This document shows, piece by piece, positions 50,498-60,357 of a stretch of 64,000 nucleotides of DNA. A program made the position numbers and the translations under genes. The stretch comes from Bradyrhizobium sp. C9 (GTDB lineage: Bacteria; Pseudomonadota; Alphaproteobacteria; Rhizobiales; Xanthobacteraceae): positions 124,001 to 188,000 of the forward strand of contig NZ_NWTG01000013.1 in the NCBI RefSeq assembly GCF_002532045.1. The letters are read 5' to 3'. Positions within the stretch are counted from its first letter, which is position 1, and the number at the start of each line of letters is the position of its first letter. Under the pieces are notes generated by a model. That model made no database searches, was not told the origin of the DNA, and saw only the letters and a program-made list of their open reading frames with translations.

Positions 50498-52612
50498 TTA
50501 CTTCACCTCACCGGCCGTGAGCAGCACGAACGAACGCCCGGCCGCCTTGTACGTACTCTCGAACGCAAATTGCGCACCTGCCGGCTCCTCCGGCGCGTTG
50601 GTATCGAGCAGCAGCGACCAGTGCGGGCCGGCTGACGTCGGCGGCAGCTTGAAGTCGACCTCGCCCTCATAGCTGTTGAGGATCACGAGCACGGTGTCGT
50701 CCTCGCCCGCGCGGGCGATCGCGGTCTTGCGCGCGCGGCCGTCGAGCACGGCGCCGAAGCATTTGATCCAGCCGGTGCTCCAATCGGCCTGCGTCATCTC
50801 CACGCCCGAGGTACTGATCCAGACCACGTCGCGGATCTCGAGCTGCGGATCGCGATCGCCGGAAAGGAAGCGGCTGCGGCGCAGGATCGGATAGTCGCGC
50901 CTGAGCTTGATCATCCGCTTTGCGAAGGCGAGCAGCTTGTTGGCGTCGTCGGAGAAATTCCAGTCGAACCAGGAGATGTCGTTGTCCTGGCAATAGGCGT
51001 TGTTGTTGCCGCGCTGGGTGCGGCCGAACTCGTCGCCGCCGAGCAGCATCGGCGTGCCCTGCGAGGCCAATAGCGTCGCCAGCATGTTGCGCTTCTGGCG
51101 CTCGCGCAAAGTGCGGATCTCGGGGTTGTCGGTCGGGCCCTCGGCGCCGCAATTCCAGGAGTGGTTGTCGGACGAGCCGTCGTTGTTGTGCTCGCCATTG
51201 GCCTCGTTGTGCTTGGTGTTGTAGCTCGCCCAGTCGTTCAGCGTGAACCCGTCATGGGCGGTGATGAAGTTGACGCTGGCCCAGGTGCGGCGGCCCTCGC
51301 GGTTGAACACGTCGTGCGAGCCGAGCAGCCGCGGTGCGAGCGCGCCGGGCCCAGCCTCGCCGCGCCAGAAATCGCGCACCGTGTTGCGATACTTGTCGTT
51401 CCATTCCGCCCAGCCCGGCGGGAAGCCGCCGACCTGGTAGCCGCCGGGGCCGCAGTCCCAGGGCTCGGCGATCAGCTTGACGGTCGCGAGCAGAGGGTCC
51501 TGGTTCATCGCCTTCAGGAAGCCGGACTGCTCGTCGAAGCCATAGACCTCGCGCGCCAGGATGGTGCCGAGATCGAAGCGAAAGCCGTCGACGTGCATGT
51601 GGCCGGCCCAGTAGCGCAGGCTGTCCATCACCATCTGGATCACCCGCGGGTGCGACAGGTTCACCGTGTTGCCGGTGCCGGTATCATTGATGTAGTAGCG
51701 CCGCTTGTCGGGCAGCAGGCGATAATAGCTCGCATTGTCGATGCCCTTGAACGACAGCGTCGGGCCGCGCTCATTGCCTTCCGCGGTATGGTTGTAGACG
51801 ACATCCAGAATGACTTCGAGCCCGGCGCCATGCAGCCGCGACACCATCTCCTTGAATTCGCGCAGGCTGTTCGGCACATCGGCGGCATAGCGCGGATCCG
51901 GAGCGAAGAAGCCGATCGTGTTGTAGCCCCAGTAATTGGTGAGGTGCTTCTCCAGCAGATTGCTGTCGTTGATGAAGGAATGCACCGGCAGCAGCTCGAC
52001 CGAGGTGATGCCGAGCGCCTTGAGATAATCGATCGCGGCGTTCGCGCCGAAGCCGGCATAGGTGCCGCGCAGGTTTTCAGGGATGCCCGGATGCTGTTTG
52101 GTAAAGCCCTTGACGTGGGTCTCGTAGACAATGGTCTCGTCCCAGTGCACGTCCTGTCGCTGCGCTTCCTGGACCCAGTCGAAATTGGGATCGACTACCA
52201 CGCATTTTGGCATGAACGGCGCGCTGTCGCGCTCGTCGAAGGTCAGGTCGTCACCCGATTCCATCTTGTAGCCGAACACCGCCGGATTCCAGGTCAGGCC
52301 GCCGGCATGGGCGCAGGCATAAGGATCGAGCAGCAGCTTGTTCGGGTTGAACCGGTGACCGCCGTCGGGCTGGTAGGGGCCGTACACGCGATAGCCGTAG
52401 AACGTGCCGGGCTGCACGCCGTTGATGAAGCCGTGAAATACCTGGTCTGTATATTCGGGCAGCTCGAAGCGATGGGTCTCGCGCTCGCCGTCGAACAGGC
52501 AGACCTCGACCTTGGTGGCGTTGGCGGAAAACACCGCGAAGTTGGTGCCGTGGCCGCTCCAATGGGCGCCGAGCGGATAGGGCAGCCCTTCCTCAATCAC
52601 GAAATCGGACAT
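50498..52612 (-). CDS. glgX: Glycogen debranching enzyme
   Basis: 704-residue GH13 isoamylase-type enzyme that removes limit-dextrin branches from glycogen. N-terminal CBM48 region (GLPYPLGAHWSGHGTNFAVF), catalytic barrel with nucleophile Asp in HVDGFRFDLG, acid/base Glu in LIAEPWDCG and transition-state Asp in ITAHDGFTLNDW. Length is normal for GlgX. The ATG at 52612 has a GGGGGA ribosome site; an upstream ATG at 52624 is less likely. No other glycogen genes are nearby. Confidence 0.93.
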   Translation of the reverse strand: MSDFVIEEGLPYPLGAHWSGHGTNFAVFSANATKVEVCLFDGERETHRFELPEYTDQVFHGFINGVQPGTFYGYRVYGPYQPDGGHRFNPNKLLLDPYACAHAGGLTWNPAVFGYKMESGDDLTFDERDSAPFMPKCVVVDPNFDWVQEAQRQDVHWDETIVYETHVKGFTKQHPGIPENLRGTYAGFGANAAIDYLKALGITSVELLPVHSFINDSNLLEKHLTNYWGYNTIGFFAPDPRYAADVPNSLREFKEMVSRLHGAGLEVILDVVYNHTAEGNERGPTLSFKGIDNASYYRLLPDKRRYYINDTGTGNTVNLSHPRVIQMVMDSLRYWAGHMHVDGFRFDLGTILAREVYGFDEQSGFLKAMNQDPLLATVKLIAEPWDCGPGGYQVGGFPPGWAEWNDKYRNTVRDFWRGEAGPGALAPRLLGSHDVFNREGRRTWASVNFITAHDGFTLNDWASYNTKHNEANGEHNNDGSSDNHSWNCGAEGPTDNPEIRTLRERQKRNMLATLLASQGTPMLLGGDEFGRTQRGNNNAYCQDNDISWFDWNFSDDANKLLAFAKRMIKLRRDYPILRRSRFLSGDRDPQLEIRDVVWISTSGVEMTQADWSTGWIKCFGAVLDGRARKTAIARAGEDDTVLVILNSYEGEVDFKLPPTSAGPHWSLLLDTNAPEEPAGAQFAFESTYKAAGRSFVLLTAGEVK

Positions 52613-52790
52613 CGCGTCCCCCAAGCCTGGAAGCCATCAATTCAACCTGCAACAAACGCCGCCGCGCGGAAAACGTTGCATTGGTGATTTTAGCGGCAGT
52701 TGTCATGGATCGTGTGACGGTTGGGGCAGGCCGAGTGCGTCATGTCGCAAGAATGCCGATGTTTGGTCCAAGGGCGTCGGCACACTCGGC

Positions 52791-52816
52791 GTCGTCCTGG
52801 CTTTCGCCAGGACGAC
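52791..52816. repeat. REP-like perfect hairpin in the glgX upstream gap
   Basis: GTCGTCCTGGC (52791-52801) and GCCAGGACGAC (52806-52816) form an 11-bp perfect stem with a TTTC loop, a common Bradyrhizobium repeat form. It lies between glgX and the downstream-read hypothetical gene and could end transcription of the latter. Confidence 0.6.
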
Positions 52817-52848
52817 AGGGGCTACATCAGCCGCCTTCAAATATAGCG

Positions 52849-54210
52849 CTAGTTGCCCGTCAGCATTGCAAACCGCCGGCGGTCGATCCGTTCGCGCGCC
52901 GATTGTCCTGCCGCAGCGCAAAGATCGGGCGCATAGAGCTGGCAGCTTCCGCGTTCTGCGATCACCTTGTCGATCATGCCCAGCAGCTGCGCGGGCGCGA
53001 TGTCGGGAGGCGCGGCAATGCGGCCGGTGACGACGTGCTTTTCCATCGTCGCGTGCTCAGCGTGATCGAGATCGGGGTTACGCCAACAATTTGCGCACAT
53101 GATCTTGACGCTCTCCGAGTGCGAATAGATCACGACGTCCCCGTCCAGCTCTCCGCTGATGTCGGCCAACTGCCGTGGCGTCTCCTGCGTGCCTGCGAAA
53201 GCGAAGAACTGATAGTTCCGGCGCAGCAGCGTTGCCAGATGCGGGAAGACCGGGATCTGCTCATCACCGTAGGTGTGATGCGTGATCGGCGCGCCGTCCA
53301 TGAGGATGACATCGCCATAATCGACGCCGACATCGCCGTACAGCACGCTGCGGATAATGCCATGGCACGGAGACAACCGCTCGATCCAGACGGTCTCCTC
53401 TTCGCCAGGGTCATCACGATCTGCCGTCCGCTCAGCGAGCGGAAGCGCGGCAAGCCTCACCTTGCAAGCCGGGTATCCGCCCTCCGGCAACCTGAAGCGT
53501 CCAGGCTCGATTTTCTGCTCCATGCGCTTCCACACGTCCAACGCCGTCGCCGCGTCCCTTGCGCCCGTGGCGCAGATGCCGAGGTTCCATTCGGTGCTGT
53601 CGACGGCCTCCTGAGACAAGCTTGCAGCGGCGCGGTTTGCCACCACGCCTTCTGCGAACCTGCCGCGCGTCTTGTAGAACAGCCCCAGATTGTAGTGATG
53701 TGCGCTCCTCTGCGGATCGATTTCGATCAGTCTCCGAAGGCTGTCCTCGGCGATCGCATCGTGCTGGCGCGCCATCATTCGCGCCGCGGTGGCGAGCCCG
53801 CGCAGGACCTGCTCCTGCTCAGGCTGCCCCTCGTAGCGCGCGGTCAGACGGTCCAGCCTTGTGACCATCGTCTGGAATACCGGGTGCTCCGGCGGCGGCG
53901 CATTCAGATCGTCGATGTCGCGGACGGCTTCGAGGCACATGCCGAGCCGCGAGAGGATAGCTATGTCGTCATCGTGGGCGTCGGCGATCTCTGCAAGAAT
54001 GTCGGCCGCCGCTTCCCTCGTGAGGCTTCGTTCGTCGACAATCCATAACAACGCCATCGCCGCCTCAGGCTGGTGGCGTTGGGCCTTTCGGAGCGGTTGG
54101 ATCTTCCGCGATGCAGCCTGCTTGCGGTCCGCCTGTCCTTCTGCAACGGCATCACGCGCAATCGCGTCGATCTCGTCGAAAGAGAGAACCGCGCTGGGAC
54201 CATTCGACAT
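52849..54210 (-). CDS. Uncharacterised TPR-containing protein
   Basis: 453 residues, cytoplasmic, with helical TPR-like repeats in the middle (about 130-220; LGLFYKTRGRFAEGVVANRA; WNLGICATGARDAATALDVW) and a distinctive C-terminal half with GDVGVDYGDVILMDGAPITHHTYGD (quoted here only in part: DVGVDYGDVILMDGAPIT), CANCW and HHTYG motifs that I cannot place. No catalytic family recognised. It lies 60 bases from radC, in the same direction, and is probably independent. Confidence 0.6.
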   Translation of the reverse strand: MSNGPSAVLSFDEIDAIARDAVAEGQADRKQAASRKIQPLRKAQRHQPEAAMALLWIVDERSLTREAAADILAEIADAHDDDIAILSRLGMCLEAVRDIDDLNAPPPEHPVFQTMVTRLDRLTARYEGQPEQEQVLRGLATAARMMARQHDAIAEDSLRRLIEIDPQRSAHHYNLGLFYKTRGRFAEGVVANRAAASLSQEAVDSTEWNLGICATGARDAATALDVWKRMEQKIEPGRFRLPEGGYPACKVRLAALPLAERTADRDDPGEEETVWIERLSPCHGIIRSVLYGDVGVDYGDVILMDGAPITHHTYGDEQIPVFPHLATLLRRNYQFFAFAGTQETPRQLADISGELDGDVVIYSHSESVKIMCANCWRNPDLDHAEHATMEKHVVTGRIAAPPDIAPAQLLGMIDKVIAERGSCQLYAPDLCAAAGQSARERIDRRRFAMLTGN

Positions 54211-54273
54211 GATCGGCTTCTCCGTGTCGACGCTTTGGTTGAGGGGAATGGCGATGGTCTCAACGCAGCGAGA

Positions 54274-54987
54274 CTACATCAACCGCATCCCCTTCAGGCT
54301 GGTATGCCCATTCTTGCCGACGATGATGTGATCATGCACGGCGATTCCGAGCGGCTTGGCGACATCGACGATCGCCTTCGTCATCTGGATGTCGGCCTGC
54401 GACGGGGTCGGGTCGCCGGAGGGGTGATTGTGCACCAGGATCAGCGCGGTCGCGGACAATTCCAGCGCGCGCTTGATCACTTCGCGGGGGTAGACCGGGG
54501 TGTGATCGACAGTGCCGGTCTGCTGCACCTCGTCGGCGATCAGCTGGTTGCGCTTGTCGAGGAACAGCAGGCGGAACTGCTCCTTGTCGGCGAACGCCAT
54601 GCCGGTGCGGCAATAGTCGATGACGTCGTTCCATGACGACAGCGCGACGCTGCGCTTGATCTCGCCCTTGGCGATCCGATCTGCGGCCGCGGCGAGCAGC
54701 TTGAGCTGGTTGATCGAGGCGTCCTTGACGCCTTCGACCTCGCGCAGCCGCGCCACCGGCGCATGCACGACCTCGGCGAAGGAGCCGAACTTCTTCAACA
54801 GCGCCTTGGCCAGGGGCTTGGTGTCGCGGCGGGGGATGGCGGCAAACAGCGCCATCTCCAGCAGCTCATAGTCGGTCAGCGCGTCCGGCCCCGCTGCGTA
54901 GAAGCGCTCGCGCAGCCGTTCGCGATGGCCGTGATAATGCGGCGTCTCACTGGTGTCGTCGTTGCTGGCGTCGGTTTTGGCGGGCAT
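54274..54987 (-). CDS. radC: RadC-family JAMM/MPN+ protein
   Basis: 237 residues, with an N-terminal helix-hairpin-helix region ([20 protein letters not shown]) and a C-terminal MPN+/JAMM domain with metal-binding His and Asp in [17 protein letters not shown]. RadC is historically called a DNA-repair protein, but its biochemical role is unsettled. The ATG at 54987 was chosen because the upstream extension is a shadow of the divergent gene region. The next gene, on the other strand, is a DNA glycosylase. Confidence 0.88.
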   Translation of the reverse strand: MPAKTDASNDDTSETPHYHGHRERLRERFYAAGPDALTDYELLEMALFAAIPRRDTKPLAKALLKKFGSFAEVVHAPVARLREVEGVKDASINQLKLLAAAADRIAKGEIKRSVALSSWNDVIDYCRTGMAFADKEQFRLLFLDKRNQLIADEVQQTGTVDHTPVYPREVIKRALELSATALILVHNHPSGDPTPSQADIQMTKAIVDVAKPLGIAVHDHIIVGKNGHTSLKGMRLM

Positions 54988-55106
54988 CGGCCACAACCAT
55001 GCCGTGCCCGCCGCGTTTTGCAAGGGCCGATGCAACGTCCCGGTTTGCCACGACGCGAGGGGCGAATTACCGTTGCCTGCAACGAAATCGAAAAGGGGAG
55101 AGCGGC

Positions 55107-55826
55107 GTGACGTCATTCAAGGTGATCCGCTCGCGCGCCGAGAAGCGCAAGGGCGGGCCGAAGGCGCTCGAAAAACTGCTGCGGCCGCCGGCGGGTGCCA
55201 AGGCATTGGCAAAGCTCGGCGACGACCGCGTGCTGGCCGAGATGACCCGGCGCGTGTTCTGCGCGGGCTTCGCCTGGAGCGTGATCGACGCCAAATGGGA
55301 GGGCTTCGAGGCGGCTTTCCTCGGCTTCCAGCCCGCCAAGCTCGCCTTCAAGCCCGACGAATTTTGGGAGAAGCTGACGAGCGACACCAGGATCGTGCGC
55401 AACGGCGCCAAGATCATGTCGGTGCGCGACAATGGCCGCTTCGTGCAGGAGATCGCGCGCGAGCACGGCAGCTTCGGCAAATTTCTCGCAGCCTGGCCGT
55501 CATCGGACGAGATCGGGCTGCTGGATCTGCTGGCCAAGCGCGGCAGCCGGCTCGGCGGCAACACCGGGCAGATGCTGCTGCGCTTTCTCGGCTGGGACGG
55601 CTTCGTCACCTCGCGCGATGTCGTTGCCTGCCTGCGCGATGCCGGCCTCGACATTGCCGAGGAGGTCAAGTCGAAGCGCGATCTCGCCAAGGTGCAGGCG
55701 CAGTTCAACGCCTGGGCGGAGGAGACCGGGCTGTCCTATCTGCACCTGTCGCGGATCTGCGCGATGTCGATCGGCGAGAACCACACGCCCGAGGAGATCG
55801 AGAATCGTACGCGAAGCGATTACTGA
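55107..55826 (+). CDS. DNA-3-methyladenine glycosylase I (Tag) family protein
   Basis: 239 residues resembling Tag-family base-excision glycosylases ([60 protein letters not shown]). The N-terminal Cys and His zinc ligands of E. coli Tag are not evident, so zinc binding may be reduced or different. GTG start with AAGGGGAGA upstream. It is divergent from radC, with which it shares the intervening control region. Confidence 0.78.
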   Translation: MTSFKVIRSRAEKRKGGPKALEKLLRPPAGAKALAKLGDDRVLAEMTRRVFCAGFAWSVIDAKWEGFEAAFLGFQPAKLAFKPDEFWEKLTSDTRIVRNGAKIMSVRDNGRFVQEIAREHGSFGKFLAAWPSSDEIGLLDLLAKRGSRLGGNTGQMLLRFLGWDGFVTSRDVVACLRDAGLDIAEEVKSKRDLAKVQAQFNAWAEETGLSYLHLSRICAMSIGENHTPEEIENRTRSDY

Positions 55827-55873
55827 TAGAGCGTGATGAAGTTAGACTGAGTAGCAACGGCGTCGGAATTGCG

Positions 55874-56004
55874 CCCCCTCTCCCGCTTGCGGGGGAGGGC
55901 TGGGGTGGGGGTGTTGCCACGAGCGAGATTCTCTCCAGGGGGAGAGCCCACACCCGGATCGCATCTATCGATGCGATCCGACCTCCCCCGCAAGCGGGAG
56001 AGGT
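55874..56004. repeat. Intergenic element with a perfect 22-bp inverted repeat
   Basis: The 22 bases at 55877-55898 (starting CCTCTCCCGCTTGCGGG) are exactly complementary to those at 55982-56003 (starting CCTCCCCCGCAAGCGGG), separated by about 83 bases, and each arm is itself a small hairpin. The element lies at the 3' end shared by the glycosylase and map genes. It is typical of dispersed non-coding repeats in Bradyrhizobiaceae and may act as a bidirectional terminator. Confidence 0.75.
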
Positions 56005-56014
56005 GTAACAAGCG

Positions 56015-56839
56015 CTACACCTGAACCCACGGCTTCTCGCCGTGGCGCTCGGACAGCGTGAAGATCTCGACGCCGTCGGCGGTGACGCCGACCGAGTGCT
56101 CGAACTGCGCCGACAGCGAGCGGTCGCGGGTCACCGCGGTCCAGCCGTCGGACAGGATCTTCACATGCGGCTTGCCGAGATTGATCATCGGCTCGATGGT
56201 GAAGAACATGCCGGGCTTCAGCGGCGCGCCCTCGCCGGGGCGGCCGATATGGATGATGTTCGGCTCGTCGTGAAACAGGCGGCCGAGGCCGTGGCCGCAG
56301 AAGTCGCGCACCACGCTCATGCCCTGCGGTTCGACGAAGCTCTGGATGGCGTGGCCGATATCGCCGGTGGTGGCGCCGGGCTTGACGGCGGCAATGCCGC
56401 GCATCATCGCCTCATAGGTCACCTCGATCAGCCGCTCGGCCTTCCGCGCGATGGCGCCGATCGCATACATGCGGCTGGAATCGCCGTACCAGCCGTCGAC
56501 GATGAAGGTGACGTCGACATTGACGATGTCGCCTTCCTTCAGCGGGCGGTCGCCCGGCATGCCGTGGCAGACCACGTGATTGATCGAGGTGCAGGTCGAG
56601 TAGCGATAGCCGCGATACATCAGCGTCGCCGGATAGGCGCCGTGGTCGAAGGCGAACTTGCGGACGAACTCGTCGATGACCGAGGTCGGGACGCCCGGCT
56701 TGACGATGTCGGTGAGCGCGTCGAGGCATTTCGACACCAAGGCGCCTGCCTTGCGCATGCCGGCAAAGCCGCTCGGTCCGTGCAGCTTGATCTGGCCGGT
56801 TTTGCGAAGCGAGGTGTCGGTGGCGTCGATATAGCTCAT
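56015..56839 (-). CDS. map: Type I methionine aminopeptidase
   Basis: 274 residues. Removes the initiator methionine from new proteins. Pita-bread fold with metal ligands visible in order: VNVDVTFIVDGWYGD (two Asp), HGLGRLFH (His), FFTIEPMI (Glu) and FEHSVGVT (Glu). Conserved substrate His in NHVVCHGMPGDRP. Length and motifs are normal for bacterial Map type I. Single gene with no obvious operon partner. Confidence 0.95.
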   Translation of the reverse strand: MSYIDATDTSLRKTGQIKLHGPSGFAGMRKAGALVSKCLDALTDIVKPGVPTSVIDEFVRKFAFDHGAYPATLMYRGYRYSTCTSINHVVCHGMPGDRPLKEGDIVNVDVTFIVDGWYGDSSRMYAIGAIARKAERLIEVTYEAMMRGIAAVKPGATTGDIGHAIQSFVEPQGMSVVRDFCGHGLGRLFHDEPNIIHIGRPGEGAPLKPGMFFTIEPMINLGKPHVKILSDGWTAVTRDRSLSAQFEHSVGVTADGVEIFTLSERHGEKPWVQV

Positions 56840-57007
56840 GGGCGGGATGTTTCTGCGGGCAAGGGGCTGATTTCAGGCTCTAATTTAATGATCGGCGCGC
56901 GAGGTGCAAGCCAAGCTTGGGCATGGGGACAATGCTCAAACGGCTTGATTTTACGCTTCTATTCGGAACCGCTGCGGCCGCTTGCCCGAAAAAGCCGTGC
57001 TGAGGCG

Positions 57008-58324
57008 CTAGCTGGAGACCTCGACCACGCTCTCGACCGGCAGCGCGCCGCCGCGGATCCGGAGTTCCCGCACCGGGTAGGGCACCTTGATACCCTGCTG
57101 TTTGAAAGCGTCCCACAGCGATAGCATGACGTCGCTCTTCACACCGTCCATGCCGTCGGGATCGGCGATCCAGAAGGTCAGCGAGAACTTCATGCCGAGC
57201 TCGGCGAATTCAGTCAGGATGCAGTTCGGCGGCTTGCCCTTGAGCGCGCGGGCGTGGGCTGTCGCGGTATTGATCGCGAGCTTGCAGACCAGCCTCGGAT
57301 CGGCGTCGTAATTGGCGGCGAACGCGATCTTCACCAGCGTGTTCTTGTCGGTATAGGTCCAGTTGGTGACCTTCTGCGTCACCAGGTCCTCGTTCGGGAT
57401 CAGGAACTCGCGGCCGTCGCCGGCGGCGACCGAGATGTAGCGGGTCTTCATCGCGCTGATGCGGCCCTGGCTGTCGCCGATGGTGACGAGGTCACCCGGC
57501 TTCACCGACTTGTCGACCAGCAGGATGATGCCCGAGATGAAGTTGGCGACGATCTTCTGCAGGCCGAAACCGATGCCGACGCCGACCGCGCCGGAAAGCA
57601 CCGCAAGCGCCGACAGATTGATCCCGACCGCGCTCAAGGCAATTGCGACCGCGACCACCATCAGGCCGATGCGAATGATCTTGACCAGCAGCACCTGGAT
57701 CGACGGGGTCAGATCGGTCGAGCGGGTGATCTGGCCGTCGATGAAATTGCTGGCGATATTGCTCAGCCACAGCGCCAGGATCAGCACCGCGCCGGCCTTG
57801 ATCAGCAGCAGCGGGCTCAGCCGCAGACCGCCCACGATGACCGCGAACGAGTCCAGCGTATCGGCCGCCCAGTCGAGCTGGCCGATGATGCTGAGGGCGG
57901 CTACCACCCAGGCCGCGATCGAGACCAGCTTGACGATGAAGGCGTTGTCGATCACCGAGGTCACGAGGCGGATCACCAGCCAGGCCAGCGCCAGCTTGGC
58001 GGAAACGGCGATCAAATAGCTGCGGCTCGGCCAGGTCGCGTGCCACATCACGATGCGCGAGATCACCATCAACACTGCGAACACCGCAGTCGAGGCGCTC
58101 GATACCATCACGCGGGCAAAGTGCCGGAGCGGCAGCGGCCAGCGGCTCGCCAGCGACGACATGTTGACCCGCGCATGAATGGCGGTATCGGCGGCGTAGG
58201 CGAGGCCCGCGGCGGCGAGGATGATGCCGAACTGCAGATAGAACCAGGGCGAAGCGATCTCGGCCCCGACCGAGCGCGCGGCCATTTGGATCGATTCCAG
58301 GACGTCCTTCCAGCTCATGTCCAT
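57008..58324 (-). CDS. MscS-family mechanosensitive channel (MscS-like, smaller paralogue)
   Basis: 438 residues with about five N-terminal membrane helices and a C-terminal MscS pore/beta domain (AVLSGAVGVGIGFGLQKIVA; FISGIILLVDKSVKPGDLVT; KTRYISVAAGDGREFLIPNE). A second, smaller channel gene in addition to the 784-residue one at 40895, so the strain encodes at least two. Start at ATG 58324; a TTG at 58330 is less likely. Divergent from the K+/H+ antiporter gene. Confidence 0.92.
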   Translation of the reverse strand: MDMSWKDVLESIQMAARSVGAEIASPWFYLQFGIILAAAGLAYAADTAIHARVNMSSLASRWPLPLRHFARVMVSSASTAVFAVLMVISRIVMWHATWPSRSYLIAVSAKLALAWLVIRLVTSVIDNAFIVKLVSIAAWVVAALSIIGQLDWAADTLDSFAVIVGGLRLSPLLLIKAGAVLILALWLSNIASNFIDGQITRSTDLTPSIQVLLVKIIRIGLMVVAVAIALSAVGINLSALAVLSGAVGVGIGFGLQKIVANFISGIILLVDKSVKPGDLVTIGDSQGRISAMKTRYISVAAGDGREFLIPNEDLVTQKVTNWTYTDKNTLVKIAFAANYDADPRLVCKLAINTATAHARALKGKPPNCILTEFAELGMKFSLTFWIADPDGMDGVKSDVMLSLWDAFKQQGIKVPYPVRELRIRGGALPVESVVEVSS

Positions 58325-58563
58325 CGGCAAAATCTCAACTTGCAGCGCGGGTCAGGCAAATGTGATTCGAAGGTGCAGCCAGAATCCCACAAAGGCGCGC
58401 ACGCGACCATCGATACACCACAGTGCGGAGGCGACCTAGGGGTGAGTAGACCGGGCACATTGCCGCTTGGGACAGAAATTGGTTGGCGTCCCGATGTCGC
58501 GACGATAAGGATGCAATTGCAAGTATTTGAGACCTCCCAAGTCCTTGAGACCTCCAAAGGCGC
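58325..58563. other. Divergent control region between mscS and the antiporter
   Basis: About 240 bases with no supported gene. The only notable feature is a direct repeat of TTGAGACCTCC (58527-58537 and 58545-58555) ending eight bases before the antiporter start codon. Confidence 0.35.
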
Positions 58564-60357
58564 ATGGCATCCCTCGACTCCGTCAGTATAGCGATCCTGC
58601 TCGGTGCCGTGCTGGTGATGGCCGGCATCCTGTCCAGCCTGCTGGCGCTGCGGTTCGGCGCCCCCTTGCTGCTGGTGTTCTTGCTGGTCGGCATGCTGGC
58701 GGGCGATTCCGGCCCCGGCCGGCTGCAATTCGACGACGTCCGCACCACCTATCTGGTCGGCTCGGTGGCGCTGGCGCTGATCCTGTTCGACGGCGGACTG
58801 AAGACGCGGTTTGCAAGCATCCGCACGGTGCTGGCGCCCTCGATGATGCTGGCGACCGCCGGCGTGCTGCTGACCGCGCTGATCACGGCGCCGGTCGCCC
58901 GCTATGTGCTCGACCTCAACTGGACCGAGTCGCTTCTGGTCGGTGCCGTCGTGGCCTCGACCGACGCTGCGGCGGTGTTCCTGCTGGTGCACACCCAGGG
59001 CCTGCGCCTGCGCCCGCGCGTCGGCGCGACGCTGGAGGCGGAGTCCGGCACCAACGACCCGTTCGCGATCTTCCTCACCTTGATGCTGGTCGAGTTCATC
59101 TCGATCGGCCAGAGCTCGGCCTCGCATATCGCGATGGAGTTCATCCAGGAAGCCGTGCTCGGCGCCATCATCGGGGTGATCGGCGGCCGGCTGGTGGTGA
59201 TCGCGCTGAATCGCGTCGCGCTGCCGCAGGGCCTGCATGCGCCGTTCGTCACGACCGCGGCGCTGGTGATCTTCGGCGGCTCCCAGATCGTGCATGCCTC
59301 GGGATTCCTCGCGGTCTATCTCGCCGGTATCATCATCGGCAACCGGCCGACCCGCGCGCATAATTCGGTGGTGACGTTCCTCGACGCTGCAACCTGGCTG
59401 GCACAGATCGTGATGTTCGTGCTGCTCGGCCTGCTGGTGTCGCCGCATCGGCTGCTCTCCAGCGCCGGCGGCGCGGTGCTGGTGGCGTTCGCGCTGATGC
59501 TGGTGGCGCGGCCGCTGGCGGTCTTGATCTGTCTCGCGCCGTTCAAGTTCAACTGGCGGGAAAAGGTCTTCATCGCCTGGACCGGCTTGCGCGGCGCGGT
59601 CGCGATCTTCCTCGCTTCGATCCCGATGCTGGTCGGCCTGTCGAAGGCCTACCTCTATTTCGACGTCGCCTTCGTCGTCGTCATCATCTCGCTGCTGCTA
59701 CAGGGCTGGACGCTGGGGCCGGCGGCGCGGCGGCTGCACGTCGCGCTGCCGCGCGCCGAACGCGGCCCGCGCCGCGTCGAACTGGATCTGCCCGGCCAGC
59801 TCGAGCAGCAGCTGGTCGGCTATCCGGTGCGGCCGAAGAGCCTGTATTTCCGCCGCGGCCTGATCCCGTCCTGGTCGAAGCCGACGCTGGTGATCCGCGA
59901 CGAGCGGATCCTGACGCCGGTCGAGGCCGATCCGGTCGCGCCCGGCGACTACATCTATCTGCTGGCGCCGCCGGAGCGCGCCGAGGCGCTCGACCGCTTC
60001 TTCGTCGACATGGCGCCGTCGAGCGCGCCCGATCCGCATCTGCTCGGCGACTTCATGGTGTCCGGCGAGCATACGCTCGGCGAGCTCGCCGAGATCTACG
60101 GCGTCAAGGTCGACGAGCACCAGGCCAAGCTGACGTTGGCGGATTTCTTCGACGTCAATCTCGACCGCGCGCCGAAGGAAGGTGCCGAGCTCGCGCTCGA
60201 CGAGATCGTGCTGGTGGCGCGCAGCATCAGCGGCGGCCGCGTCAATGTCGTCGGTCTGCGCCTGCCGGAGGAAGAGGAGGAGGTCGCACCGCGGACGCGG
60301 ATGCAGGCCGTCCGGCGCAAGCTTGCCGATATCTGGGCGTCGGTCGCCGGCGTCTAA
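58564..60357 (+). CDS. Potassium/proton antiporter (NhaP2/CvrA type)
   Basis: 597 residues: about 12 membrane helices of a CPA1-type Na+/K+:H+ exchanger (VVASTDAAAVFLLVHTQGLR; ESGTNDPFAIFLTLMLVEFI; AWTGLRGAVAIFLASIPML), a TrkA_C regulatory domain (about 395-470; LYFRRGLIPSWSKPTLVIRD) and a C-terminal CorC/HlyC-like domain (about 490-560). The ATG at 58564 follows a short direct repeat. It contributes to K+ and pH balance; osmotic link with the adjacent MscS gene is possible. Confidence 0.88.
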   Translation: MASLDSVSIAILLGAVLVMAGILSSLLALRFGAPLLLVFLLVGMLAGDSGPGRLQFDDVRTTYLVGSVALALILFDGGLKTRFASIRTVLAPSMMLATAGVLLTALITAPVARYVLDLNWTESLLVGAVVASTDAAAVFLLVHTQGLRLRPRVGATLEAESGTNDPFAIFLTLMLVEFISIGQSSASHIAMEFIQEAVLGAIIGVIGGRLVVIALNRVALPQGLHAPFVTTAALVIFGGSQIVHASGFLAVYLAGIIIGNRPTRAHNSVVTFLDAATWLAQIVMFVLLGLLVSPHRLLSSAGGAVLVAFALMLVARPLAVLICLAPFKFNWREKVFIAWTGLRGAVAIFLASIPMLVGLSKAYLYFDVAFVVVIISLLLQGWTLGPAARRLHVALPRAERGPRRVELDLPGQLEQQLVGYPVRPKSLYFRRGLIPSWSKPTLVIRDERILTPVEADPVAPGDYIYLLAPPERAEALDRFFVDMAPSSAPDPHLLGDFMVSGEHTLGELAEIYGVKVDEHQAKLTLADFFDVNLDRAPKEGAELALDEIVLVARSISGGRVNVVGLRLPEEEEEVAPRTRMQAVRRKLADIWASVAGV

